43,066 nucleotides of DNA from Gemmatimonas sp. (GCA_021154325.1 JAJKIR010000061.1:1-43066), one strand, 5' to 3'; positions 1-8,886 are shown, counted from the first letter of the stretch. The notes: generated from the sequence alone by a model not told the origin. Made by a program: numbers and translations.

Positions 1-1755
1 GCCAACCTGCGCGACAAGCACGTCGCCGGCGCAACCGTCGCCGTCGTGAAGGACGGCGCGCTCTTCTACGCAAAAGGCTACGGCTACTCCGACGTCGACC
101 GGCGAGCCCCGGTGGACGCCGAGCGGTCGCTCTTCCGCATTGGCTCGACGAGCAAGCTGTTCACGTGGACTGCAGTGATGCAGCTCGTCGAGCAGGGGAA
201 GATCAACCTCGACACCGACGTCAATCAGTACCTCGACTTCAAGATCCCGGCGACCTACAAGCAGCCGATCACGATGCGTCACATCATGACGCACACGCCG
301 GGATTCGAGGAGGATGGCCGCGATCTCATCACCGACGACACGTCCAGGATGATCCTGACTGGACAATGGGTGAAGACGCACATCCCAGGTCGCGTGCGGC
401 CACCGGGCACCTTCTCGTCGTACTCCAACTATGCGACGGCGCTCGCGGGCTACATCGTCGAGCGCGTCTCCGGGCAGCCATTCGACACGTACATCGAGCA
501 GCATATCCTCACGCCGTTGGGAATGACGCAGACGACGACACGCCAGCCGCTGCCGGCGAATCTGCGGAGCGACATGTCGAACGGGTACATCTATGCCGCG
601 GGCAGTTACAGGCCGCAGAAGTTCGAGATCGTGAATGCGGCACCGGCGGGATCGATCGCCTCGAGCGCGACCGACATGGCCAAGTTCATGATCGCGCATC
701 TCAACAATGGCCAGTACAACGGCCAGCGCATCCTTGCCGACTCCACCGCCCAGCGGATGCACAGCCGCGCTTTCACCCATGATCCGCGGCTCAACGGGTT
801 CGCGTTAGGCTTCTACGAGAAATCGACTCACGGGCTCCATATCATTGGCCATGGCGGCGACACGCGCTTCTTCCACACCGATCTCGCTCTCGTTCCCGAT
901 GAGAAGCTCGGCGTCTTCGTCTCCTACAACACGGCGACCGGTGGGGAGCTGAGCTTCGGGCCATTCCTCACCCAGTTCCTCGACCATTACTATCCAACGC
1001 CGGCGCCGGCCGTGAACCCGCCCGCGACGGCCGTCAAGGAGACACAGAGGGTCGCCGGTGAGTACGAGTTCAATCGGCGCTCGTACACCACCTTTCAGAA
1101 GGCGATCGGACTCGCCGGCGACATTCGCATCAGCGCCGCCGACAGCGGGCGTCTCGTCATGCATTCGGCGTTAGGCGACATGCGGCTCGTCCCCGTCGGG
1201 CCGCTTCTCTACCGCGACGATCTCGGCGGCGACCTCGTTTCGTTCCAGGCTGACGACAAGGGACACATCACCCGCGGCTTCCTCGGCGAGGCGCCGATGA
1301 TGACGATGGAGCGCGTTCCCTTCAGCCAGTCCGTGACCTTGCACTGGATCCTGCTCGGTCTGGGCATCCTCGTCTTCGTCGGTGTGGTACTGGCCGCGAT
1401 CGGGCGATTCGTTAGGCGACGGCTCGGCGAGGCGCGTGCCGATGACGCGCTGCCGGGTCGCTGGCTCGTCATCACCTTCGCGCTCCTCGATCTCGTCTTC
1501 ATCGTCGCCGTCGTCGTGATCGTCGGTGGATCGGGCGGCCTCCTCCAGGGACCGCTCACGTCGCTCAAGATCGCCCTCGCGCTGCCGATCATCGGCACGC
1601 TCTGCACCCTGGGCGCGGTGTACGTCGCGGCGCGACAGTGGCGAATGCGCGCCGGCACACGCGGCGCGCGCCTCCGCTACAGCGGCGCCGTCTTCGTTGC
1701 CCTCCTCTTCACCTGGTCGCTCGCCCAGTGGAATCTCCTCGGCTGGCACATGTAG
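1..1755 (+). CDS. Serine hydrolase (beta-lactamase/class C PBP-like) with C-terminal membrane domain, 5' partial
   Basis: The frame is open from base 1, so the true start lies upstream; numbering here is from the GTG at 46. The three landmarks of serine beta-lactamase-like hydrolases are visible: an SxxK motif (S34-T-S-K37) with the nucleophile, a YxN motif (Y126-S-N128) and an HGG motif (269-271) in place of KTG. The family includes class C beta-lactamases, DD-peptidases and esterases; the substrate cannot be told from sequence. After a spacer beta region (about 345-430) come four hydrophobic stretches (about 435-569), so the enzyme is probably anchored with its catalytic part in the periplasm. 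The enzyme class is confident, the substrate unknown. Confidence 0.85.
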   Translation, partial: ANLRDKHVAGATVAVVKDGALFYAKGYGYSDVDRRAPVDAERSLFRIGSTSKLFTWTAVMQLVEQGKINLDTDVNQYLDFKIPATYKQPITMRHIMTHTPGFEEDGRDLITDDTSRMILTGQWVKTHIPGRVRPPGTFSSYSNYATALAGYIVERVSGQPFDTYIEQHILTPLGMTQTTTRQPLPANLRSDMSNGYIYAAGSYRPQKFEIVNAAPAGSIASSATDMAKFMIAHLNNGQYNGQRILADSTAQRMHSRAFTHDPRLNGFALGFYEKSTHGLHIIGHGGDTRFFHTDLALVPDEKLGVFVSYNTATGGELSFGPFLTQFLDHYYPTPAPAVNPPATAVKETQRVAGEYEFNRRSYTTFQKAIGLAGDIRISAADSGRLVMHSALGDMRLVPVGPLLYRDDLGGDLVSFQADDKGHITRGFLGEAPMMTMERVPFSQSVTLHWILLGLGILVFVGVVLAAIGRFVRRRLGEARADDALPGRWLVITFALLDLVFIVAVVVIVGGSGGLLQGPLTSLKIALALPIIGTLCTLGAVYVAARQWRMRAGTRGARLRYSGAVFVALLFTWSLAQWNLLGWHM

Positions 1756-1774
1756 CACCGCGATGTTGAGGGTT

Positions 1775-1817
1775 GCCGAAGGGGACTACTTGTCGTCGAC
1801 AGCATGTCCCCTTCGGC
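1775..1817. terminator. 12-bp perfect inverted repeat, terminator-like hairpin
   Basis: GCCGAAGGGGAC (1775-1786) is followed by its exact complement at 1806-1817. The loop itself can pair, with TGTCG (1791-1795) against CGACA (1797-1801). It starts 20 bases after the hydrolase stop. There is no T-tract, so it may be a factor-assisted terminator or a REP-like repeat rather than a classical intrinsic terminator. Confidence 0.5.
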
Positions 1818-1919
1818 GAGGCCTCCGTGGCCACTTCACATGTGAGAGTGAATGTCGTCACACGCTTCGTCCGGCTGAATCCGGAGACGACGCGCGGTGG
1901 CAGCGCGCCTGGCCTCCGC

Positions 1920-2465
1920 ATGACGTGGTTCGCTCTCGCGGTGGCAGTCCTGGGGATCGTTCAGATGGGCTACGGAATCTGGGGCGAATACAGCGACCGT
2001 GCCGCCGGCGAGCTCTATCGCCAGGATCGCAGCTGCCTCCCCAGCATGCTCGATTCGGCAGGCTGGAGACCGAATGCCGCATGCCGAATCGAGCCCGCTG
2101 TTGTCTACGACCGGCACACTCATAGTGCCCGCAGCCGCACGCATTACTACCTGCTCACTGTCGCCCGGAATGGCACACGCGACGTGACGCCCCTCTTCGG
2201 GCCAGGTAGTACAGAGCTCTGGGAGCGTGTCCGGCCCACTCAGCAAATCCTCATTCAGCGCTTCGTGGCGCCCGGCTATCACAAGACAGGCGACGTAATG
2301 GCGGTCGCGGATTCCTCCGGCTGGAGCCTAACGAGCGACAATCCCGACGCTGCCAGGCACTACAGTGTCATGACGGTGCTCCTCGGCTGTCTGCTCTTCG
2401 CCATCGGCGCGGGGCTCTTCACGAGCAGGCTCAGAGCTTCTCGCCTGACGGAAGCCAGGGCCTGA
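1920..2465 (+). CDS. Small membrane-anchored protein of unknown function
   Basis: The reading frame extends upstream to 1773, but that part runs through the hairpin at 1775-1817. The ATG at 1920 puts a hydrophobic segment right at the N-terminus and gives 181 residues. There is one transmembrane helix near residues 2-20 and a second near the C-terminus (about 150-170), with an extracytoplasmic middle containing two Cys and a Tyr/Arg-rich strand region. The two-helix layout resembles DUF3592-type proteins, but I cannot confirm this. Its last 35 bases overlap the tail of the convergent sigma factor gene. Confidence 0.55.
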   Translation: MTWFALAVAVLGIVQMGYGIWGEYSDRAAGELYRQDRSCLPSMLDSAGWRPNAACRIEPAVVYDRHTHSARSRTHYYLLTVARNGTRDVTPLFGPGSTELWERVRPTQQILIQRFVAPGYHKTGDVMAVADSSGWSLTSDNPDAARHYSVMTVLLGCLLFAIGAGLFTSRLRASRLTEARA

Positions 2466-3075
2466 GCCGCTCGCGCATGACGCGCAGCGCCTTGCCCATT
2501 TGCACCTCGACGGTCTTCACCGAGATGCCCAGCCGCGCCGCGATCTCGGCGTACTTGAGCCCATCGATCCGGCTCAGCTCGAAGACCTGACGGCAGCGGT
2601 CCGGCAGCTCCCCGATCGCCGCCTGAATGGCGACCTCGATCTCTCGCTCCCGCACCGACGCGTCGGTCGACGGCAGCCTCGAGATGCCATCGGCCAGTTG
2701 CGGCTCGCTGCGCCGTTCTATGGCACGGTGTCGCAGCGCATTCAGCGACCGGTTGCGCGTCGCCTGAAGCAGGTAGCCGCGCACCGATTCCGTGACGTCG
2801 AGCGACTCGCGCCGACGCCACAGCTCGAGCATTACATCCTGTGCGATCTCCTCGGCAGACGCCCTGTCGCGGAGCATCGCCTCGGCCACGCGCACGAGGA
2901 GTGCATAGTTCGCGCGGAAGATCGCGTCGAATGCGCTCGTATCACCCGCGCGAAGTCGGGCGAGCAGTTCGCGATCGTCGATCGCGGACGCGGTCACCGA
3001 AGGCTCGGTAGTATCATTGGACCAAGTCCCAATTGCTGGCTGCAGGAGCAATATCGTGTAGCCCGCGGTGGACAT
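2431..3075 (-). CDS. RNA polymerase ECF sigma factor (FecI-like)
   Basis: This 214-residue protein has region 2 (about 45-110, including the AEEIAQDVMLELWRRR segment) and region 4 (about 150-205) with the helix-turn-helix YAEIAARLGISVKTVEVQMGKA. The length and the LPDRCRQVFELSR segment fit the FecI-like ECF group common where FecR anti-sigmas regulate TonB receptors. It is transcribed away from the FecR-like gene at 3109, and the two share a short divergent region, so one control region may serve both. The start at 3075 has no clear ribosome site; a shorter start inside the first 30 residues is possible because ECF region 2 begins only near residue 35. Confidence 0.9.
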   Translation of the reverse strand: MSTAGYTILLLQPAIGTWSNDTTEPSVTASAIDDRELLARLRAGDTSAFDAIFRANYALLVRVAEAMLRDRASAEEIAQDVMLELWRRRESLDVTESVRGYLLQATRNRSLNALRHRAIERRSEPQLADGISRLPSTDASVREREIEVAIQAAIGELPDRCRQVFELSRIDGLKYAEIAARLGISVKTVEVQMGKALRVMRERLRPWLPSGEKL

Positions 3076-3108
3076 TCGCTGCGTCGATAAGGGGACACCC
3101 TGGTTGGC

Positions 3109-4230
3109 GTGTCTCCATCACAACCTATGCAAAACCGATTGCCGTCCTCGCCCAACTCCGATCCCTCCGGACCTTCCACCGACTGGGAAGCAATCGCCCG
3201 CTATCTGGCCGGCGAGAGCTCCGCGGAGGAATCGGAGCGGATCGGACAGTGGCTGGCAGAGCATAAAGCAGACGCGGCGCTCCTTGCGGCGCTCGACAAA
3301 ACCCTGTCGGGTCTCGCGCTCCCCGAGCAGGCCGGCATCGATGTCGACACTGCGCTCGCCCGTGTCGTCGAGCGACGAGACTCGCCGACTGGGCAGCCAG
3401 CGACACCTGTTCGGCGCTCTCCGCGTGAGTTGCGCTACACTCGAAGGACCGCCTCCATATGGCGCGCCGCGGCCATACTCGCTGCTGCGGCCGCGGTCGT
3501 CGTTGCGGCGCGTCTCGTGCTCCAGCGTAATGGTGAGGAGCGCTCGTCGCTGGCGGATGCCGGCAGGGGCCGGACCTTCGCGACCACGATTGGCAGACGG
3601 GATTCCCTGCGTCTTCCGGATGGTGGACGCGTCGTTCTCGGGCCTGCGAGCAAGCTCGTCGTGGCCGCCGGCTATGGTCGTGAGACGCGAGAGGTCGAGC
3701 TGCATGGGGAAGCCTATTTCGACGTGGTGCACGACACCACGCGGCCATTCGTGGTTCGCACGGGCCAGGTCAGTGTCCGCGACGTCGGAACCAGCTTCGC
3801 GGTGCGGGCCGACAGCGGAAGGGTCGTGCAGGTCGTGGTGACCTCGGGCTCCGTGATGCTGCGCTCAGCCGCCACCGCCGACAGCGGCGTTTTGCTCGCG
3901 GCTGGCGACATGGGAACGGTCCAGCAGGATGGCCGCGTCACGAGCCGACACCTGGTCGAGGCCGGGCAGTATCTCGCGTGGATGCGCGACAGCCTCGTCT
4001 TCCGCGACGCGCCGCTGGCCGAAGTGAGTGACGAGCTTCGACGCTGGTACGGCATCGTGCTGCGCGTCGACGATTCCAGTCTTGTCGAGCGGCACCTGAC
4101 GATGACGTTCGCCGGCGACCCACTCGATCGCGTGTTGCGCGTCATCGGTTTAGGCCTTGGCGCCGACATCGAGCGGCACGGTGACACCGCTTTCGTCAGG
4201 CGTTCGGTGCCGGCCGCCCGCACGCAATGA
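3109..4230 (+). CDS. FecR-type anti-sigma factor
   Basis: The 373-residue protein has the anti-sigma layout. A cytoplasmic N-terminus (about 25-90; WEAIARYLAGE, then EESERIGQWLAEH) is the usual sigma-binding part. One transmembrane helix lies at about 118-138. A periplasmic FecR domain (about 155-260) contains LPDGGRVVLGPASKL and GEAYFDVVHD. A C-terminal DUF4974/STN-like domain (about 310-365) follows. It would hold the divergent ECF sigma factor and release it when the TonB receptor is loaded. Its stop overlaps the receptor start as ATGA, so the two are translationally coupled. Start: GTG at 3109; ATG at 3127 is an alternative. Confidence 0.88.
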   Translation: MSPSQPMQNRLPSSPNSDPSGPSTDWEAIARYLAGESSAEESERIGQWLAEHKADAALLAALDKTLSGLALPEQAGIDVDTALARVVERRDSPTGQPATPVRRSPRELRYTRRTASIWRAAAILAAAAAVVVAARLVLQRNGEERSSLADAGRGRTFATTIGRRDSLRLPDGGRVVLGPASKLVVAAGYGRETREVELHGEAYFDVVHDTTRPFVVRTGQVSVRDVGTSFAVRADSGRVVQVVVTSGSVMLRSAATADSGVLLAAGDMGTVQQDGRVTSRHLVEAGQYLAWMRDSLVFRDAPLAEVSDELRRWYGIVLRVDDSSLVERHLTMTFAGDPLDRVLRVIGLGLGADIERHGDTAFVRRSVPAARTQ

Positions 4231-6752
4231 CTCACGCGCTCCGCGCGCGCGCCGGGCGTCATCGTCTGCTGCTTCGCGCTCTCCCGATGATGCTCGCCGC
4301 CGGCGCGCTGCCTGCCGTGGTGCTCGGCGAGCCGCCGTGCGTTGTCCCGACACGTGCGCCGTCTCGAGAGACCCGTGCGTGGCCGGCGCCGCTCGATCGT
4401 CCCGTAACACTTCACGGCCGCGACCTGGCGCTACGCGACGTGCTCGATCGACTCGCGGTGGCGGCACGTCTCCGCCTGTCGTACTCGGCGGAGCTCGTCG
4501 CGCTCGACCGACGCGTGTGCGTGTCGTACGACTCCGTTGCCGTCGGCACCGTCCTCACCGACCTATTGGATGGCAGCGTCGTCGCGCCGGTTGTTGCTGG
4601 GGACGACCAGGTTGTCCTCGCGCCGGCGGCCACGCGGTCCGGCGCCACTCGCGCGGCGCAGCGCGCCAGTGTGAGCGTGCTCGATCGCGTGCTCGTCACC
4701 GGCAAGGCGGTCGGCGCATCGCCGCGCGTGATCACGAGCTCCACAGACGTGATCGATCGCGCGCAGCTGGCAAAACAGAGCGGGGGCGGGGGCACACTCT
4801 CGGAAACGTTGAATGGCGTCATTCCCGGACTCTGGGTCTGGGATCAGGCGCCGTCGAGCGTCATCGCGCGCTACGGCAGCTTGCGTGGCGCGAGCTCGTT
4901 TCAGGTGAGCTATCCCAAGATCTACATCGACGGGATCGAGGTCGCGAATCCGCTGCTTCTCACCGAGATGAGCCCGGACGCCGTCGAGCGCGTCGAGGTG
5001 ATTCGTGGGCCGCAGGGCGCGGCACTATATGGAGCCGACGCGATTGGCGGCGTGATCAACATCATCATGCGCCACGACGGCGCTGACGGTGAGCCGGCGC
5101 AGATTCGGGGAAGCGTGGGAGTCGCACACAGCGCCTTCGCCACCGGACCGGTGCTCGTGCAGGAGCACGCACTCAACCTGCGCGGCGGCGACAACCTCAG
5201 GTCCTCGGCGTTGTCGCTCTCCGTGGGCAGCGTCGGCTCCTACGTGCCGGGCGGGCGAAGCTGGGATGCGCGCGGTGACGGAGGGTTCCGGCTCGTGGGT
5301 GCGCGGAGCACGCTCACCGGCACGGCGCGCTTTTACACCAAAGAGGCCGGTCAGGGCACGAATCCCCTGATCACTCCGGTCCAGTCGCCGGTCACGACGC
5401 AATCGGAGCGCGCGCCCTGGCGTGACGCACACTCTCCCGATCGCGACCGCCTCGAGAGTCGCAGTGGATTGGTGACTCAGTCCATCCGCGAGTACACGTT
5501 AGGCACGACGGCGAGTGTCTTCGCCAACGAGGCGTGGACGCACGCGCTGACGGTGGGCGTTGACGGCTACCGCCTCTCTGGGGACCCGTCCTCCCTGCTC
5601 ACGCCGATCCCGAGCGCCGCGGATTCCGCGTTGCGCGCGGCTACGGGCGCCGCCGACCGCGCGACCGTGCGCGCCAGCAGCGAGGGCCACTTCGGTTCCG
5701 CCGCCGGCGCTTCGACGACGCTGAGCGTCGCCGCCGAGCATTCGGTGCTCAGCCAACGATCATCCGAGGTCGCGCCGTTAGGCGGACGGCTCTCGTCGTA
5801 CACCGGATGGCAGTCGAGCACGGGTGTGGTCGGTCAGCTCGACGCATCGTGGCGGAGCGCGCTCTTCGTGACGGGCGGACTTCGCGTGGAGCGTGACGCC
5901 GGCCTCGCGGCGACGGGTGGTCTTTTGAGCCTGCCGATGGTCGGGGGCGCCGTCCTTCACGATTTCGGGCTCCTGATCACGAAGCTGCGCGCTTCGTATG
6001 GAAGGAGCATTCGGCCGGCCGGATCGGCGGTCCGCGCGTCGTGGTTGGCACGCCAGGCGATCGTGCAGGGAAGGCTCTCGCCCGAGGAGCAGTCGGGGAT
6101 CGAGGTGGGCCTCGATGCCACCGTCGCCCAGCGCTGGACGCTCCGCGCGACGCGCTTCGACCAGGCGGCGTACAATCTCATTCAGTCCGTCGCGATCACC
6201 TCGTCGCTGATGCCGGGCCCCACCGACGGGCGTTTGCTCTATGCGCTTCAGAATGTGGGGGAGATCGGTAATCGCGGATGGGAGCTCGAGAGCGCGCTGC
6301 TCGCGGGCCGGCTGTCGCTGACCGGAACGCTCTCGCTCGTCGACAGCCGCGTACGGCGTTTAGCATACGCTTACAGCGGCGATCTCCGCGCCGGCGACCG
6401 GATGCTCGGCGTTCCGGCGCGAAGCGGCGGCGTGACCGCCGCCTGGGCCGCGGCACGGTGGTCATCCTCGCTCACCGTCGCCCGCGCCTCGAACTGGATC
6501 GGCTATGACGGTCTCGCGCTCGCCGCCGCGTCCGCGGCCCCGCAGCCCATCACGGGTGTACAGCTTCGCGATTACTGGCGCACGTATCCCGGGGTGACCC
6601 GTGTGGATATGCTGCTGACGCGCCAGCTCGTTGGTGCGCTCGGCCTCACGCTTTCGGGCCGCAACCTCCTCGACGTTCAGCGCGGCGAGCCCGATGATCT
6701 CACGGTGCTTCCGGGCCGCACCCTCACCGCTGGGCTCACCGCGAAGTTCTAG
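4227..6752 (+). CDS. TonB-dependent outer-membrane receptor with N-terminal STN signalling domain
   Basis: Of 841 residues, about 1-35 form a signal peptide and about 58-135 an STN domain (DLALRDVLDRLAVAARLRLSYS), the part that talks to FecR-type regulators. About 155-280 form the plug, ending in VERVEVIRGPQGAALYGADA and GGVINI, and the rest is a beta-barrel ending in Phe, the usual barrel-assembly signal. It overlaps the anti-sigma gene by 4 bases. The ligand is not readable: iron chelates are the classical case, but in related bacteria such receptors also take up glycans and peptides. The receptor, FecR and ECF sigma together form a FecIRA-like surface-signalling system. Confidence 0.92.
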   Translation: MTHALRARAGRHRLLLRALPMMLAAGALPAVVLGEPPCVVPTRAPSRETRAWPAPLDRPVTLHGRDLALRDVLDRLAVAARLRLSYSAELVALDRRVCVSYDSVAVGTVLTDLLDGSVVAPVVAGDDQVVLAPAATRSGATRAAQRASVSVLDRVLVTGKAVGASPRVITSSTDVIDRAQLAKQSGGGGTLSETLNGVIPGLWVWDQAPSSVIARYGSLRGASSFQVSYPKIYIDGIEVANPLLLTEMSPDAVERVEVIRGPQGAALYGADAIGGVINIIMRHDGADGEPAQIRGSVGVAHSAFATGPVLVQEHALNLRGGDNLRSSALSLSVGSVGSYVPGGRSWDARGDGGFRLVGARSTLTGTARFYTKEAGQGTNPLITPVQSPVTTQSERAPWRDAHSPDRDRLESRSGLVTQSIREYTLGTTASVFANEAWTHALTVGVDGYRLSGDPSSLLTPIPSAADSALRAATGAADRATVRASSEGHFGSAAGASTTLSVAAEHSVLSQRSSEVAPLGGRLSSYTGWQSSTGVVGQLDASWRSALFVTGGLRVERDAGLAATGGLLSLPMVGGAVLHDFGLLITKLRASYGRSIRPAGSAVRASWLARQAIVQGRLSPEEQSGIEVGLDATVAQRWTLRATRFDQAAYNLIQSVAITSSLMPGPTDGRLLYALQNVGEIGNRGWELESALLAGRLSLTGTLSLVDSRVRRLAYAYSGDLRAGDRMLGVPARSGGVTAAWAAARWSSSLTVARASNWIGYDGLALAAASAAPQPITGVQLRDYWRTYPGVTRVDMLLTRQLVGALGLTLSGRNLLDVQRGEPDDLTVLPGRTLTAGLTAKF

Positions 6753-6753
6753 C

Positions 6754-7653
6754 TCACTGGCACTGCAGGTGGCCGAAGGGTAACGGCAGCGTACACTGCT
6801 TCGTCGTGCCATCCTTCGTGATCACGACCTTCGCCGTTGACGAGCCGTCGTACGTGATCACCTCGCGCCGCGCCTTCGTCACCTGATCCTTTCCGTCGAC
6901 GGTAATCGTCGCCGTCATCTCGCGGATGACCGTGCCAGCGGTCGGGAAAGTGGGACGGCCGTCCTGGAGCGGGATCAGCAAGCCTGTGGTCGTATCGCCG
7001 ACGACGCGCGATGCCGTGAACGCCGCTCCCTCCCGAGTCTTTCCGGAGGAGCTCTCTTTCCCTTTGGACGCTCCGTTGACGGTGCGCTGGGTGCTGCCGG
7101 ACGCGAGCCCGCTCACCGTGCGATTGCTGGTGTGCTCGACCGTCGAGGTCACATCCCCGTCATGACGCGTCACGGTACCGCTCACGACGACCTGTTCGTT
7201 GATGGTGTTGGTGGAGGAGCTCGGCGCTGCCTGCGCGGTACCAGCGGCATCGGTGAACGAGAATGAACGCGACACAGTGAGGCCATGGCGCGTTGCGTCG
7301 GGGCAGTTCACTCGCCCCGTGGCCGACGAGAGCGTGCAATTCTCGAGAAAGTCACCGAGCCCGAATGGCCCGCGGTCCCAACCGCGTCCGATGCCGATGC
7401 CGCCGAAGAATTCGGGACGCAGGCCTCCACCCATCATGCTGCCGTCATCGTGCGCGTTGCGGTCGGGCATCCACGGCTCGCCGGCGTCGCCGCTCGCCGA
7501 GAAGCTGTTGTCCGTCGAGCTGAAGCCGGCCGGCGTCGACTGAAATGCCGCGACGAGGAACGGCGACAAGCTGCCGGAAGGCGCGGTGGAGTCCGAGCAT
7601 GCGGCGGTCGCGGCGATCGCGGCCGCCACGATACCGAAGTTACGTCGAATCAT
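6754..7653 (-). CDS. Secreted lipoprotein of unknown function
   Basis: The frame extends upstream, but the ATG at 7653 is preceded by GGAGAG and starts a lipoprotein signal: hydrophobic residues 6-18 and a lipobox ending in C19 (ATAAC). The 299-residue product has a Gly/Met/Asp-rich stretch after residue 60 and then a beta-rich Thr/Ser region (VSGTVTRHDGDVTSTVEHTSNRT), ending in CTLPLPFGHLQCQ with two Cys that could form a disulfide. I recognise no family. It is convergent with the TonB receptor and the stops are one base apart. Confidence 0.7.
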   Translation of the reverse strand: MIRRNFGIVAAAIAATAACSDSTAPSGSLSPFLVAAFQSTPAGFSSTDNSFSASGDAGEPWMPDRNAHDDGSMMGGGLRPEFFGGIGIGRGWDRGPFGLGDFLENCTLSSATGRVNCPDATRHGLTVSRSFSFTDAAGTAQAAPSSSTNTINEQVVVSGTVTRHDGDVTSTVEHTSNRTVSGLASGSTQRTVNGASKGKESSSGKTREGAAFTASRVVGDTTTGLLIPLQDGRPTFPTAGTVIREMTATITVDGKDQVTKARREVITYDGSSTAKVVITKDGTTKQCTLPLPFGHLQCQ

Positions 7654-7827
7654 CGTTTCTCTCCGTGCTATTAGTGCCCGCGGTGAAATTGTGTCGACAG
7701 GAAGACACGCAACGCAGGTTTGACCCCCGCGGCGCCGTGATGTTAACACGGGTTTCACCTGCCGGCATAGGAGCGCTCGTCACGAGCGCTGCAGAGTCGC
7801 GAGCGCGACCTCGTTAGACGGGACAAG

Positions 7828-7860
7828 AAAAAACCGCCGTGATCATGCTCACACGGCGGT
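7828..7860 (-). terminator. Intrinsic terminator for the DUF892 gene
   Basis: ACCGCCGTG (7833-7841) pairs perfectly with CACGGCGGT (7852-7860) across a 10-base loop. On the minus strand the hairpin is followed by a run of six T (plus-strand A at 7828-7833), about 40 bases after the stop of the gene ending at 7901. This is a textbook intrinsic terminator. Confidence 0.85.
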
Positions 7861-7900
7861 CCGATCTTTGTTTCTTCTTTGTCGAACGACGGTCGTGCTG

Positions 7901-8548
7901 CTACCGCGCTCGGGATTGTGAGCGCGAGGTCGATCGCGACTTGCCGCGGCCTCCGCGGCTGCCACCGGACGACCGACTGCGCGTCCCTTCGGTCGCGACG
8001 GATCGGGAGACCTGACGATCGCCGCGACGGCTGGTCGACTCTTCCTCCTCTTCCGAGCCTTCTTCCGCCTCGAGGTTCACCGACGACTCGGCGATCTGGG
8101 TCAGCAGCTCGTTCGCGTTGCTCTCCTCTTCGAGCGTCTGCTGCAGAAGCTCCGCCTGATCCTCCAGGCCGAGCTGCCGCGCGTACGTGCGCACGGTGCC
8201 GTAGCCCGCGATCTCATAGTGCTCCACATGCTGCGCCTTCGAGATCATTCCTGCGTCGAGCACTTCCTCCGAGGCATCCTCCTCGAGCAGCTCCTTCGCT
8301 TCCTCGATGAGACCTTCCATGCCCTTGCACTTCTTGCCGCCGGCGCGTTCGCCGAGCATCTCGAAGATCTGCTCGAGGCGCTCGACGTGGCCTTCGGTCT
8401 CCTCGAGATGTTGGGTGAATGCCTGCTGCAGCTCGGGGTTCGTGGCGTTCTTCGCCATCTTCGGCAGCGCCTTCACCAGCTGCTTCTCGGCGCTGTACAG
8501 GTCTTTCAGCTCGTCCACATAGAGCTCTTTCAGTGATTCCATCTCCAT
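7901..8548 (-). CDS. DUF892 (YciE/YciF-like) ferritin-like protein with Arg/Ser-rich tail
   Basis: The ATG at 8548 follows GGAGAGGGA; the longer frame upstream reads through a GCGGGA repeat and is not coding. Residues 1-160 match DUF892: SLKELYVDELKDLYSAEKQL, then an ETEGHVERLEQIFEMLGE helix and HVEHYEIAGYGTVRTYA, giving the Glu/His ligands of a ferritin-like di-metal four-helix bundle. The family is linked to stress responses, with unclear chemistry. Residues about 160-180 are acidic (EEGSEEEEES). The last 35 are Arg/Ser/Gly-rich, which is not part of the usual family and could bind nucleic acid or polyanions. Confidence 0.88.
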   Translation of the reverse strand: MEMESLKELYVDELKDLYSAEKQLVKALPKMAKNATNPELQQAFTQHLEETEGHVERLEQIFEMLGERAGGKKCKGMEGLIEEAKELLEEDASEEVLDAGMISKAQHVEHYEIAGYGTVRTYARQLGLEDQAELLQQTLEEESNANELLTQIAESSVNLEAEEGSEEEEESTSRRGDRQVSRSVATEGTRSRSSGGSRGGRGKSRSTSRSQSRAR

Positions 8549-8636
8549 AGTGTCCCTCTCCCGCACCCGATGGTGAATTGGCGATCCCGGCCCCGTAGGG
8601 CGAGGCAAAACGCATTCCGGCAGCAGCGCTGGGAGG

Positions 8637-8828
8637 CGGGTTGCGGGACGCGGGATGAGGGGCGCGGGATGCGGGATGCGGGATGCGGGACGCAGGATGC
8701 GACCACTTCCCACTCACCACTATTCACTTTTGAACTGAAGCTCTCGCTGTCAACAACGAGAGTCATCAGTGAGAAGTGGGCAGTGGCGCGTTTAGAGTTT
8801 TTCATTCGCCCCGCGCCCCGCGCCCCGC
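8637..8828. repeat. Intergenic word-repeat element: GCGGGA repeats with nested inverted arms
   Basis: This holds most of the 338-base gap between the divergent genes at 8548 and 8887. At 8637-8699 is a run of degenerate GCGGGAYG units. At 8807-8828 lies the complementary CCCCGCG run. Between them, 8703-8721 (CACT words) is an imperfect complement, 15 of 19 positions, of 8768-8786, and CTCTCG (8741-8746) faces CGAGAG (8757-8762). The whole block can therefore fold into one nested hairpin. It is followed directly by a promoter. Confidence 0.65.
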
Positions 8829-8830
8829 TA

Positions 8831-8860
8831 TTGACACCACTCTTGTACCAGTACTACAAT
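8831..8860 (+). promoter_or_regulatory. Sigma-70-type promoter for the 8887-11136 gene set
   Basis: TTGACA at 8831-8836 and TACAAT at 8855-8860 are separated by 18 bases, a near-consensus housekeeping promoter. The ATG at 8887 lies 26 bases after the -10 box. A small dyad (TTGTA 8843-8847, TACAA 8855-8859) covers the spacer and -10 box and could be an operator, possibly for the MerR-like protein encoded two genes on; that link is inference. Confidence 0.75.
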
Positions 8861-8886
8861 CCGGAAGGCCCTCACGGAGTCGGCTC

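Noticed and set aside
8637..8699. GCGGGA run as a CRISPR array
   Set aside because: Units are short and contiguous without unique spacers, and no cas gene is present.
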